Source: Pictodentalium vernedei (taxonomy: Eukaryota > Mollusca > Scaphopoda > Dentaliida > Dentaliidae). From it: 64,000 nt of DNA. The first letter of the stretch is position 1. Each line of letters opens with the position of its first letter. Where the stretch lies: contig CM062294.1 in NCBI GenBank assembly GCA_031216915.1, forward strand, positions 35,610,936 to 35,674,935, written 5' to 3'. Positions 11,599 through 20,475 of the stretch are shown piece after piece. The notes under the pieces are model-generated. The model searched no databases, was not told the origin of the DNA, and saw only the letters and a program-made list of their open reading frames with translations. The position numbers were made by a program, and so were the translations under genes.

Positions 11599-11878
11599 GT
11601 GTCGCCTGCATTATATTTTAATATTTCAGACAGAATTCTAAGTGGAAAAGGGGCATAACTCTGGAAAAAATACAGCAGATCAAAAAATAAAATAGGAGGT
11701 GCACAATGCCATTATGTGATAAAGAATCACTGAAAGTTTCATCAAAATCCATTCATAGGTTAACGAGGAGTGGCGGATAAGAGAAAGTGTGACACGGACG
11801 ATGCGGACGACACGGACGACGTAAGACGACAAAAGTAATCCCTATACGTCGCTCCCCACTTCGTGGGGCAGGCGACAC
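11599..11878. mobile_element. Short TIR element (GTGTCGCCTGC ends)
   Basis: About 280 bp bounded by GTGTCGCCTGC and GGCAGGCGACAC. The inner right part has a CGGACGAC microsatellite and a small hairpin, CCCCAC-TTC-GTGGGG. The microsatellite plus hairpin recall the pearl/Helentron right ends, but the inverted ends are clear, so the class is uncertain. It stands between the end of DIRS-A and the resumed pearl-like element. Confidence 0.6.
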
Positions 11879-12275
11879 AATGACCCAATAAGCCCTCATA
11901 TCAAATTTGGTTTAAATCTGCCTCTCGGTTTGGAAAATAGAAATTTTGGACAGGCCGAAAATTCTTGCCCCTCCCATAATGAAGGCAAATATAGCTCCTC
12001 AAACTTCTCTTGAACAAATCTGAGTCTACACCTCAAAAGCAAGCTGCACACCATATATCAAGTCTCTGCTACTGCTGGTTCATTTTTAAGATTTAAGCAC
12101 ACTTTTTGGGCGTGGCCCTACCGAGGGCCGAGGCAACTTGATTTGAAGAAAATAAAATTGCGATGTCATAACAAACTATTATCTCAAATATCAATTAAAT
12201 TGGTTCAGCGGTTTGGGGGGAAAAGACGCAAACACCTTGTTCACGGACGACGGACGGTGAGTGATCTAAAAATAC
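11879..12275 (+). mobile_element. Pearl-like element, right piece (continues 3758-4868)
   Basis: Begins ATGACCCAATAAGCCCTCAT, the segment that in unbroken copies (about 827) follows the part at which 4868 stopped. It runs through CTTCTCTTGAACAAA and ends with a GACGACGGACGG microsatellite at 12245-12256. The terminal GTGAGCTAA hairpin is poorly kept. Confidence 0.7.
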
Positions 12276-12599
12276 CCTACCGGGCCAACCCTTGTACATA
12301 TATTCTCGCCTTCGGCTTTTGCCTGGCGTACCCCCGGTATGCCTTTTTCATCAAAGTAAAACCACTTTTGAAAAAATATCTTATGACCCTTAACCCCAAA
12401 TTGGGGATGGTCTATATGGATGGCGTTTTTCTGCTTTAAAATGACTCTTGAAGGATTTAGAGAGATTTTATGCAAAAAAAGGAAATACAGCAAGCTCTTT
12501 TTAACCTTTTGCCCCAGTAAGAGTGAGGGTCAATGTTGATGTTGAAACAATTAGTCGGCTAGTCGTTGTCGTTGCCAATGCTGATATTGTCCAATGTCA
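12276..12599. other. Unassigned stretch
   Basis: No gene or known element is recognised. A piece near 12440-12480 (TAAAATGACTCTTGAAGGATTT, here only noted by its first bases TAAAATGACTCTTGAAGG) resembles 16702-16740, so part of it is an old dispersed repeat. Confidence 0.5.
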
Positions 12600-12607
12600 A
12601 CTCTGGA

Positions 12608-12965
12608 AGCGTGGTGGCACAGAAGGTAGAGGTGCAGGCTGCAAGCCGAGAGGTCATCGATTCGAACCCCACATGCAGTGACTGCATTGGGTCCTTAGGC
12701 AAGACACTTCACACCCATTGCCCATGTGGGGGGTATAGTGGCGATGTGTACTAAGGTGTCCTGCACGTCGATGGAGCACCTGCCTTCAATAAATGCTAAC
12801 CCTGCTTGTAGAGTTAGTATGTTGGGGATCTGACAGTTGCTCGCTGTTGCTCGGTGGTTTTCTTCGAGTACTCCGGCAACCTTCACCCGTAAAACTGTCG
12901 TGGTCATGAATAGCCATTGTGTAGAAATATGTGACTTTAAATACCAATAAATGAATGAAAAAATT
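12608..12965 (+). mobile_element. tRNA-derived SINE, full length (copy S2)
   Basis: tRNA-like head with an A-box-like segment (GTGGCACAGAAGGTAGAGG) and B box (GATTCGAACCCC), then GTCCTTAGGCAAGACACTTC, a body with GTTGGGGATCTGACAGTTGC, and a CAATAAATGAATGAA tail. The 8 bp ACTCTGGA is duplicated at 12600-12607 and 12966-12973. Transcription would be by RNA polymerase III; mobility depends on a partner LINE not seen here. Confidence 0.9.
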
Positions 12966-13020
12966 ACTCTGGATTTTGAGTTGTCTGAACGTGTAGTATT
13001 TCCAAAAAAAAAAAAACATT

Positions 13021-13420
13021 AGGCCACACAAAGTAGATCTTCTGTTTCTCGGGCCATTATTTGTAAAATTGCTAGCGGGCGAGTGTTTTTTTATTTTATT
13101 TTATATTTTGTGTAATTATTTCTTTGCCATTAAAAGTTCATGTTCTTGGTTTTTGTTTTAGGACACACAATCTACGGAATAGCATGAGTGGTGGTGTATT
13201 TCGTCCCTTGAGAGCAAGTAGGCTTTGCAATGCTGAAGCATTGCAAAGCCTTCTTGCACTCAAGGGACAAATTTTCAATTTTTTAACTTTGGTAAAATAT
13301 CAGACATAAACCATTTAATTTTTACTTTTTTTAAAGTTTACTTTGGTTATAAAAGTATGTGGAAGCCAAAAGGATCATGGGAGAGAGCCTGAGAAACAGA
13401 TTTTTAATTTTTTAGGCCTT
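13021..13420 (+). mobile_element. Hairpin MITE M1, copy a
   Basis: Ends are imperfect inverted repeats: AGGCCACACAAAGTAGATC with TTCTGTTTCTCGGGCC on the left, and GCCTGAGAAACAGATTTTT with AGGCCTTA on the right. A central hairpin at about 13212-13247 is formed by GGCTTTGCAATGCT and AGCATTGCAAAGCC. Other copies are at 55920-57205, 58625-59022 and 59337-61899. Non-coding. The superfamily is not assigned. Confidence 0.75.
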
Positions 13421-13526
13421 ACCACGTAAGAGAATTCCAACTTAATGCCTACCGCGTTCAGGGTGTGCAATTAACAAGACTTTGGGATCACAGTTGACAA
13501 GATGAATGTTAGCTGTGTTGCCTCAA

Positions 13527-13680
13527 CTCCTTTCAACTCCCTAATAGTGGTCACACTGCACGTGTATCAATACTGTTAACAGCATAGTTATTTGGGCTCA
13601 TGTCAGCTCCTTTCAACTCCCTAATAGTGGTCACACTGCACGTGTATCAACACTGTTATCAGCATAGTTATTTGGGCTCG
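13527..13680. repeat. 80 bp tandem duplication
   Basis: CTCCTTTCAACTCCCTAATA and the 60 bases after it recur after exactly 80 bp (13527 and 13607), with two or so differences (AATACTGTTAACAGC against AACACTGTTATCAGC). Non-coding. Confidence 0.9.
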
Positions 13681-13845
13681 TCTCCATACAATACTTTTTT
13701 TGAGAAAGAGATTGCCATGCCTTTCAAGTTATTACTCATCAACCAACATCGATAAAGTGTGCATTCAACCTGTTAACTCTTGAACCAAAAACAATCTCAG
13801 TATGCATGCGTATATGTTTAGAGATGTGGATAGGAAATTTGGTGA

Positions 13846-13870
13846 GGGGGGGGGGGGGGGGGGGGGGGGG
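13846..13870. repeat. Poly-G tract of 25
   Basis: An unbroken run of 25 G. Such runs are error-prone in sequencing, so the length is not reliable. Confidence 0.9.
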
Positions 13871-13914
13871 AGGGTGGTTATTAGGACTAACTTGGCGGTC
13901 ACATTTTAGTTAAT

Positions 13915-14276
13915 TATTTATTTATTTATCGGTGTTTAAGGTCACATATTTCTGCACAATGGCTAACCATGTCCGTGACAGTTTTACGGGTGGAGGAAGC
14001 CGGAGTACCCGGAGAGAATCACTGAGCAACAGCAAGCAACTGTCAGCTCCCCAACATACCAACTCCACACAAGCAGGGTTAGCATTGGTTGAAGACAGGT
14101 GCACCATCGACGTGCAGTACGCCTTAGTACACAACGTCACTGTGCCCCCCATATGGGCAATGGGGGTGAAGTGTCTTGCCCAAGGACACAACGTGGGTGC
14201 CGAAGGTGGGATTCGAACCGAGGACCTCTTGGCTTGCAGCCTGCACCTCTGCCAACTGAGCCACCGTGCCCCCTAA
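13915..14276 (-). mobile_element. tRNA-derived SINE, full length, reversed (copy S3)
   Basis: Reads on the minus strand: head ending near 14273 with the B box GGTTCGAATCCC (complement at 14208-14220), body, and the T-rich complement of the tail at 13915-13930. A 12 bp duplication, ATTTTAGTTAAT, lies at 13903-13914 and 14277-14288. The short duplication and tail fit LINE-type priming. Confidence 0.9.
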
Positions 14277-14711
14277 ATTTTAGTTAATGGGTACATAAAT
14301 ATTTTAAGCCTACAATTAACCCTCTGCCAAAATTCAAAAGTTTTCAGTAGCAAATATTTCCCACAATGCAGTTTGATATTTAACCAAATATATCTTGTTT
14401 GACAGAGCTCATGGAGAGCTCTCTGGTGGCTTTTGGGGGATTTATTTACAATCTACATTCTTGAAGAAAATGTAAAAGGGGATCGTTTGAATCGGCGATG
14501 AAACACCCCCACCCCAGAAACACACTCTCTCTCTATCTCTCGGAATTTAGATTAAAATTAGACAGTGGGGAGGGGATGGCACTGAAACACATAAATTTGT
14601 GAAGCAGGAAGACTGGCATTGGGTTGGGGCATCCATGCACTGGAGAGGTGGGATGGAGGTTGCAAGTCACAAGATGGTTTCAAATTTGTTTTGTTGGGAG
14701 GGGAAGGTAAA

Positions 14712-14738
14712 CCCCCCCCCCCCCCCCCCCCCCCCCCC
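14712..14738. repeat. Poly-C tract of 27
   Basis: An unbroken C run in the right IR-X arm; it corresponds in position to the C run of the left arm near 3464. Confidence 0.9.
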
Positions 14739-15056
14739 ATGCAATCTCTATGCCATGGGTTGTGTGGTGAATTTCACGCCTGACTTATACTTTACATTTG
14801 TAAGTAAAGGTTTAGGCACAGATGACAATCTTTCAAAACTCCTTAGCACTGCCTTCTGCAAATCCCTTAAACCTGAAAGTAATTGCTGGATGGAAACCAC
14901 CCTTCCACTGTTCTTTTATGGTAATTTGTCTCCCATAATATGCTCTCCAAGGTAAATTCCATTAAAGCGCATTGGCACGGGCCAATGTTATGAATGTTCT
15001 TCTCATTAGCACAGTGATTGTCTGTGCCAAACTTAATACAGGAACGATTTGTCCAT

Positions 15057-15347
15057 TTATTCATTCATTTCATTCATTTATTGGAGTTTAATGACACTTT
15101 CAACAGCCAGGGTCAACTCATGTCGGCAGTTTGACGTGTGGAGGCAGCTGGAGTACCCAGTGAGTACCACCTAGCAGTGGTGAGCAACTATCACCCTCCC
15201 CAACAGACTAACTTCACACAAGCAGGGTGAACAATGGTTGAAGACAGGTTCACCATCAACCTATAATAAGCCTTAGTACCCAGTGTCACCTTGCCCCCCA
15301 CATAGGCGATCAGGATTGAGTGCCTTGCAAAAAGTACACAGCATTTC
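15057..15347 (-). mobile_element. Older SINE inside the right IR-X arm (copy S5)
   Basis: Counterpart of the SINE at 2824-3112, on the other strand, also headless. It contains ATTTATTGGAGTTTAATGAC, CACTTTCAACAGCCAGGGT and the complement of TGTCCTTGGGCAAGGCACT in a damaged form. Confidence 0.75.
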
Positions 15348-15359
15348 ATATGTTTAAAG

Positions 15360-15730
15360 GGGAGTGCGGTGGCTCAGTAGGTAGAGGTGCAGGCTGCAAG
15401 CTGAGAGGTCCTCGGTTCGAATCCCACCTGCGGCAACCGCGTTGTGTCCTTGGGCAAGACACTTCATCTCCATAGCCCGCGTGGGGGCACGATGACGCCG
15501 TGTATTAAGGCGTACTGCACGTCGATGGTACGCATGTCTTCAACCAATCTAACCATGCCTGAGCTGCAGTGCGGAGTTACGATGTTGGGAAGCTGGCAGC
15601 TGCTCGTCGTTGCTCGGTGGTTCTCTCCGGGTACTCCGGCTTCCTCCACCCGTAAAACGGTCACGGTCATGGTTAGCCATTGTCATTGTGCATAAATATG
15701 TGACCTTAACCATAAATAAATAAATAATAA
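15360..15730 (+). mobile_element. tRNA-derived SINE, full length (copy S4)
   Basis: tRNA-like head (GTGGCTCAGTAGGTAGAGG; B box GGTTCGAATCCC), GTGTCCTTGGGCAAGACACT, CTCCGGGTACTCCGGCTTCC, and an AATAAATAAATAATAA tail. A 12 bp target duplication, ATATGTTTAAAG, lies at 15348-15359 and 15731-15742. The opposite arm keeps the uninterrupted site near 2808-2828 (complement), so this is a dated insertion. Its head and body are the best preserved in the window. Confidence 0.92.
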
Positions 15731-16215
15731 ATATGTTTAAAGTGAGTGTTCTGTTGCATGCTGTCCACATAGCACTCAGCAAAGGACTGGAGGTGGGATG
15801 TCACAACTAAAAGTGAGCAATAATTTTTTCCCAACACAAATTGCAGGCCAGGCATGCTCAGGCAAGCTAAATCACTGTTAGTGTTGCCCCTGTTGATTAA
15901 GGTTTCATTTACGTTTCAGGCCTCAGACTGAGAAACACAGTTGCAGTAGGCCTCACTGTCACCCCATGCCCAAATCTTGCATTTGGGACTTGCTTGGGAC
16001 AATCATGGCCTTAGTGCCCCACGATGGACCCAGGAGGTCATCTGCTGGCTGTGGCCGTCCTTCCTCATCCTCCCCTTCCCCACTTCATCTACCTATTGGT
16101 AAGTCTCGGTGCCTTTGTGGCCTATCTGGCTTCTCTGCTTCTGGCAGTTTGGTGGTACTCTCCCTTAGCTTGTTTGATCTAGACCATGGCCTGCCAATTC
16201 AGTAAATATCACATA

Positions 16216-16996
16216 AAGGACAGGTGTAAACGGTTGCATGCCCCAATAAACCTGCTACACAGCATGCCTGGACCAATTTCTCTAGAAAATCGACTTTAAT
16301 TTCAATACAGATTTAACTGGATTATAGTCAACTGATGGACAACCTCCAAATTCTGAGTCAGGATGTTTACTTGCCAGGCATGGTGTTATGTAAGGTTCAG
16401 CACGATCAATATTAGGCTCTGCCGTATACATCTCATATGGCGCTATATACCTGGCCAGTAAACATCCAGTAACTCATTACCTGTCAACATCAATGGTGAT
16501 ACATTGTAAAATTTCATCTATTTATGTTGCCTCTTGTTCCGCATTTATTTTGTGCAATATATTTATTTCTACAGGTAATTTTGAAAGACTGAACTCCAAA
16601 ATCGGTTCCAAATTCACAGTGGAAGTCTAATGGAAATTTATGGTTACAATGACTTAAATAAGCTACTTTTACTAATAAAACTTTCAGGGTCAGCTACTGC
16701 ATTAAAATGAGTTTTGAAGGATTTCATGTGATTTTATGCATGTGTTGGATGGATTTTTCATTTAACATTGTATTAATCCTTCATCCATGACACCATTGGT
16801 ATGCACACCTACATGCTAAGTGAAATGGGGCTGAAATTTTGTACAATTCCTTCAAAGGTCGAAATGTTTTTGAACGTCAGGAAAAGCCTGTGATTCTACA
16901 AAATCACTCGTCTAGTTAAATTTATATTTTCAACAATAAATTTGCCTATTAAATTGGATTTCTTTCAAAATTATACCTGAGTAATTTGTAAAAAAA
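16216..16996. other. Unassigned AT-rich stretch
   Basis: No gene, hairpin or tandem structure is seen. A block near 16702-16740 resembles 12440-12480. It may be ordinary intergenic DNA and includes the left flank of DIRS-B. Confidence 0.5.
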
Positions 16997-17216
16997 GTTG
17001 AAAAATTGATAGTAATTTATATATTTTTTATACTTACCAATGACCTAGACATAGCTGGTGCTAACTCTTAAAAATCTAGGGCCAAACACAAATTTTGCCC
17101 CCCAATCCCCAAAATTTGCATTTAATACCGAAAAATCATGTCCTAAATGGTCCTCCATACTTTCCCTCCACTGCACATGCGCTGTGTCAAGGAGGTCTCG
17201 AAATTGGTGCCAATTA
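16997..17216 (-). repeat. DIRS-B 3' inverted terminal repeat
   Basis: Begins GTTGAAAAATTGATAGTAAT and contains TATACTTACCAATGACC, GCTGGTGCTAACTCTTAAAA, AATTTTGCCCCCCAATCCCC, and GCCAATTATCATTCTT at the inner edge. The reverse complement is at 37560-37762. Confidence 0.85.
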
Positions 17217-17267
17217 TCATTCTTACAAGCAGTGCCTGGTCAGCGCTATGTACTCAGCGGGGAGGTA

Positions 17268-17392
17268 TGAGTTCCCAACTCCTGGGAGGGCCATCCCCGT
17301 CTGGGTCATTGGTAAGTATAAAAAATATATAAATTACTTTAAATTTTTTAACATTTTTATACTGTACCAATGACCCAGACATAGCTGAATAG
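17268..17392 (-). repeat. DIRS-B internal complementary region
   Basis: CTGGGTCATTGGTAAGTATA through AATTACTTTAAATTTTTTAAC is complementary to the extreme left end of the element. TTTTTATACTGTACCAATGA through CATAGCTG repeats the complement of the right end. The two end types are distinguishable, since the left end has GGTAAGTAT and the right end has GGTACAGTAT. The region therefore contains a copy of the closed-circle joint. It stands next to the 3' repeat, as in DIRS-1. Confidence 0.85.
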
Positions 17393-17996
17393 TAAAAAGG
17401 CTGGAGGACCTAGGACATAGAGGAAAATCCAATAAGCTCAACTATATATAATAGAGTCATCCCCTCGAGGAGAAAAGGAGTATTAGGCTTTACATGTATC
17501 TTTCTTATTTATGATAAATTAGAAAGACACAACACCCTCCATAATTGAGCATAATAACATTCATGTTCTCTATTAACATCCGGTATAACCCTTTATACTA
17601 ATTATTTTTAAAGTAAGCCAATAAATAAAGTCAGTCCAGAGCATTGAGACTCTTTATACTCTTTTAAAAGTGTCCAAGGATTGTATATTAACGCCCGTTT
17701 GACACGTGACATATACAAATGCTTCACACCGAGCTACACTTTAAAAATATGACATGAATGAATTTTAAACATTAACTTTACACTTTAAAACCATCCCGGA
17801 AACGACTCAGAATTACTGACTCCAGAGGAGGTATCCCCTTGCTTTTCACTATAAAGCAGGTGACCTAAGGGAACACCCTCCCCCCCCCCCCCCCCCCACT
17901 TCCCCTTGCCCTGGGTCAAATAGCCCAGAGCGAAGAGGGCAGCAGGACGGAGTCACTGCCAGAACAGAAAGCCTGCATAACTATAGTTGCAACTGT
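17393..17996 (-). other. DIRS-B 3' noncoding part
   Basis: Between the internal complementary region and the recombinase remnant. It matches the same part of copy C at 23620-24225 (for example GAGGAGGTATCCCCTTG and GGTCAAATAGCCCAGAGCGA). It contains a poly-C tract near 17880. No coding frame. Confidence 0.6.
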
Positions 17997-18450
17997 TTAG
18001 TGGCCGACATTCTGAGCAACAGATAACGGACCTAAACAATGCAGGTCTCCAGAAATGGACTCAATATTTCTGAGATAAAAATTTGAAAATGTGGATGTAG
18101 GAATTAATCTAAGGGTTCTAGGTCTATTTATCGAGAAGTTTCTAACTAATTTAGATAAAGAGACATTAGATCCAATTTGTAAACTATCATGGTGTGCATA
18201 GGTATCAGATAACATGGACCTATAACCTTTAATAGTAACAGGCTGCAGTTGATCTCATCAAACAAGAATACTAGAAAGTTTGCAATGTCTGGAATGGAGG
18301 GATCAAAAATATCAACAGAATGATCCCTACACCAACAACAAAAGACCTTCCACTTAGCCGCATAGTTTAGCGAAGAGGAGGTCCTCCTACAGCTAGAAAT
18401 TGCATCCACTGCTCGTCCTGTAAAATGCTTGCCGTGCAAGAAGGACCGCA
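17997..18450 (-). pseudogene. Tyrosine recombinase part, DIRS-B
   Basis: Minus strand, partly overlapping the RT-RNase H frame as is usual in the group. Fragments include YAAKWKVFCCWCRDHSVD then a PSIPDIANFLVFLFDE pattern (about 18250-18350), typical of the N-terminal SAM-like domain, and SLSKLVRNFSINRPRTLRL (near 18120-18180). No full catalytic Arg-His-Arg-Tyr set is seen. At 18198-18202 this copy carries ATAGG once, the empty version of the site used by the Gypsy element in copy C. Confidence 0.7.
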
Positions 18451-20475
18451 CAACGGAAATACGTGAAGGTTGAGACCTTGCAGGTTGTGATGGAGTTGAT
18501 GCAATTTCCCCTGCGAAAGAAGATCCTCTCGTGGCGGAAGCTTCCGCGGTAAGTCCCACAGCAGACACCTGAGTAGATTTATCCACAGTCTCTGTGGAGA
18601 CAGAGATGCTACCAACAGAATTTTGCATTGAGATTGTTTTATCTTTAGCAATATCTGCTGAATCAACGGCGCTGGAGGATACGCATATCCTATCATTCCA
18701 TCCCACAAGATCGATAGAGCATCTACTGCATATGCTCGGGGATCCGGACATGGAGACACATACGTCTGCAACTGATTGTTGAGTTGCGTCGCAAATAAGT
18801 CTATCATTGGCCGCTCCCATTGGTAGCAAATCTGATTGAATACCTGTTTGTTGAGAGTCCATTCTGACGGCAACAAGCGACCCTTCCGTGAAAGGGAGTC
18901 TGCTAATACATTCAGACGACCCGGAATATGACGGACCGAAAGCAGAACTTGGTGTTCTAGAACAAACAGAAGGATTCTTTCCATTAAATTGAATAACGGA
19001 ACGGAATGAGTGCCTCCCTGGTTCCGGATATACGCTACTACTGTCGTATTGTCGGACAGGATTTGGACATGTGCTTTCTGAATAATGTTCATCCAATGAC
19101 GTAGTGCAAGCCAAATTGACATCATTTCCTTGATGTTTATGTGCTTGCCTAGAAACTGCGGATCCCAAAGACCCTGGCACTTTGAATCCGTTAGGATCAA
19201 CGTTGCACCCCAACCTGTTTGACTGGCATCCGTCATAATTGTAAAACTCGGATCCGCCAACTGCAGTGGGACTCCCTGAGTCAACCACTGAATGTTTGCC
19301 CAAGTCTGAATCTCTTGTTTCACTTGATTTGACAAGAGAACGTCTATATCCAGCGAATTAATCTTTACACTCCAATTCTGAGTCAAGAAAATTTGGAGAG
19401 GACGAGTGCATAACCGCCCCATCGGAATGAGATCCGCAGCGGCTCCACACAGACCTATCAGTCTCATGAACTCTCTCGCTGTGACTCTGTCTGAGTGAAG
19501 ACAATAGCGAGCGTAACAACTGACTAATTTCGCTCTGGTTAACGGCAGACAAGCGAGATTGTTGTGCGTCTCGAAGCTCATTCCCAGATGAGTGAATGAC
19601 TTGGACGGCACCAGATCCGACTTCTCCTCGTTTATTATAAAACCGAGACGTCGGAGTAATAGAAGCAGATTCTGCACATCGTTCTGAAGCGTTAACTCGT
19701 TGCCGTACCTCTGAAGAATGTCGTCCAGGTAGGCCAATATTACCGCTGATGAATGAGCTTGGAAATGTATAATTACCAAGTTCTTTATTCGAGTGAAAGC
19801 CCAGGGCGCTAGGTTCAAACCGAAGCACATCGCTCGGAACTGATATACAACTCCTAGGACTGCGAAGCGTAGATACTTTCTGAATGTCGGATGTACCATG
19901 ACGTGAAAGTATGCATCTTTGAGATATATGCTTGTAGCATAGTCGTTCACCCGAATACTCGCTCTGACTGATCGAATTGTCTCCATATAGAACTTCGGAG
20001 CGACGATCAGCTTGTTTATCCAGCTCAGATCTATGACTGGACGGAACGAGCCATCTGGTTTCGGAACCAGAAACAGATGGCTGTAGAAACCCGGTGATTC
20101 CTGGTCTTCTACGACCTCTACCGCGTTCTTCGTCAGAAGAGACTGTACTTCTGATAAAAGAGCATCTATTTTCTGCGGATTTGACGGAAGCTGAGTCCAT
20201 TTTGGACTTCGAGTTAATGGAGGCTTTCGTTTGAAGGATATTGTTAGTCCTTCCGAAATTACCCCTCGGACCCAGGGGTCGTCCATAATTGACGCCCACT
20301 CGTTTATAAAACTTGATAATCTTCCGCCTACCGGAACACGATAGAGGTTCAAACCATCACCTCCTGGACCTGCGAGGCTTGCGGAAGGAGAAACTACGTC
20401 CTCCACGACCCGCACCTCGCCCCGTCGACCTAGGGATGTCTGACCGGTTATCTCGGCCAGAATAACGTCCAGCAC
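18367..20475 (-). CDS. Reverse transcriptase-RNase H protein of DIRS-B
   Basis: One open frame of 702 codons. RT blocks: LVPKPDGSFRPVIDLSWIN (136-154), IYLKDAYFHVMVHP (183-196), GLNLAPWAFT (219-228), and the catalytic AYLDDILQRYG at 248-258. RNase H follows with TDASQTGWGATL (415-426, Asp416), a Glu at about 450, LSDNTTVVAYIRNQGG (473-488) and RHIPGRLNVLADSLSR (515-530). After it comes a conserved C-terminal region (MIDLFATQ, YVSPCPDPRAYAVDALS, GYAYPPAPLI) that follows RNase H in DIRS-group proteins. The YLDD box and the LKDAYFH block are typical of DIRS/PAT/Ngaro enzymes. The frame overlaps the end of Gag by about 120 bases in another frame. It would copy element RNA in a particle. It lies in a fossil element, but this frame looks whole. 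Confidence 0.92.
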   Translation of the reverse strand: MLDVILAEITGQTSLGRRGEVRVVEDVVSPSASLAGPGGDGLNLYRVPVGGRLSSFINEWASIMDDPWVRGVISEGLTISFKRKPPLTRSPKWTQLPSNPQKIDALLSEVQSLLTKNAVEVVEDQESPGFYSHLFLVPKPDGSFRPVIDLSWINKLIVAPKFYMETIRSVRASIRVNDYATSIYLKDAYFHVMVHPTFRKYLRFAVLGVVYQFRAMCFGLNLAPWAFTRIKNLVIIHFQAHSSAVILAYLDDILQRYGNELTLQNDVQNLLLLLRRLGFIINEEKSDLVPSKSFTHLGMSFETHNNLACLPLTRAKLVSCYARYCLHSDRVTAREFMRLIGLCGAAADLIPMGRLCTRPLQIFLTQNWSVKINSLDIDVLLSNQVKQEIQTWANIQWLTQGVPLQLADPSFTIMTDASQTGWGATLILTDSKCQGLWDPQFLGKHINIKEMMSIWLALRHWMNIIQKAHVQILSDNTTVVAYIRNQGGTHSVPLFNLMERILLFVLEHQVLLSVRHIPGRLNVLADSLSRKGRLLPSEWTLNKQVFNQICYQWERPMIDLFATQLNNQLQTYVSPCPDPRAYAVDALSILWDGMIGYAYPPAPLIQQILLKIKQSQCKILLVASLSPQRLWINLLRCLLWDLPRKLPPREDLLSQGKLHQLHHNLQGLNLHVFPLCGPSCTASILQDEQWMQFLAVGGPPLR

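Larger units (their letters stand above)
14400..16215 (-). repeat. Right arm of the inverted pair (IR-X)
   Basis: Opposite-strand relative of 2372-3757. It is longer because a second SINE (15360-15730) has been inserted. Shared landmarks: GGCTTTTGGGGGATTTAT near 14430, TGACTTATACTTTACATTTG near 14782, the older SINE (15057-15347), CAGCAAAGGACTGGAGGT near 15777, and GGGACAATCATGGCC near 15988. The two arms are about 10.6 kb apart, with a DIRS element and several smaller elements between them. Confidence 0.7.

Noticed and set aside
12608-12680. tRNA gene, and similar calls at 14205-14273, 15365-15435 and 58285-58350
   Set aside because: A and B box motifs are present, but each is the head of a SINE with body, tail and in most cases a target duplication; no proper cloverleaf was made out.
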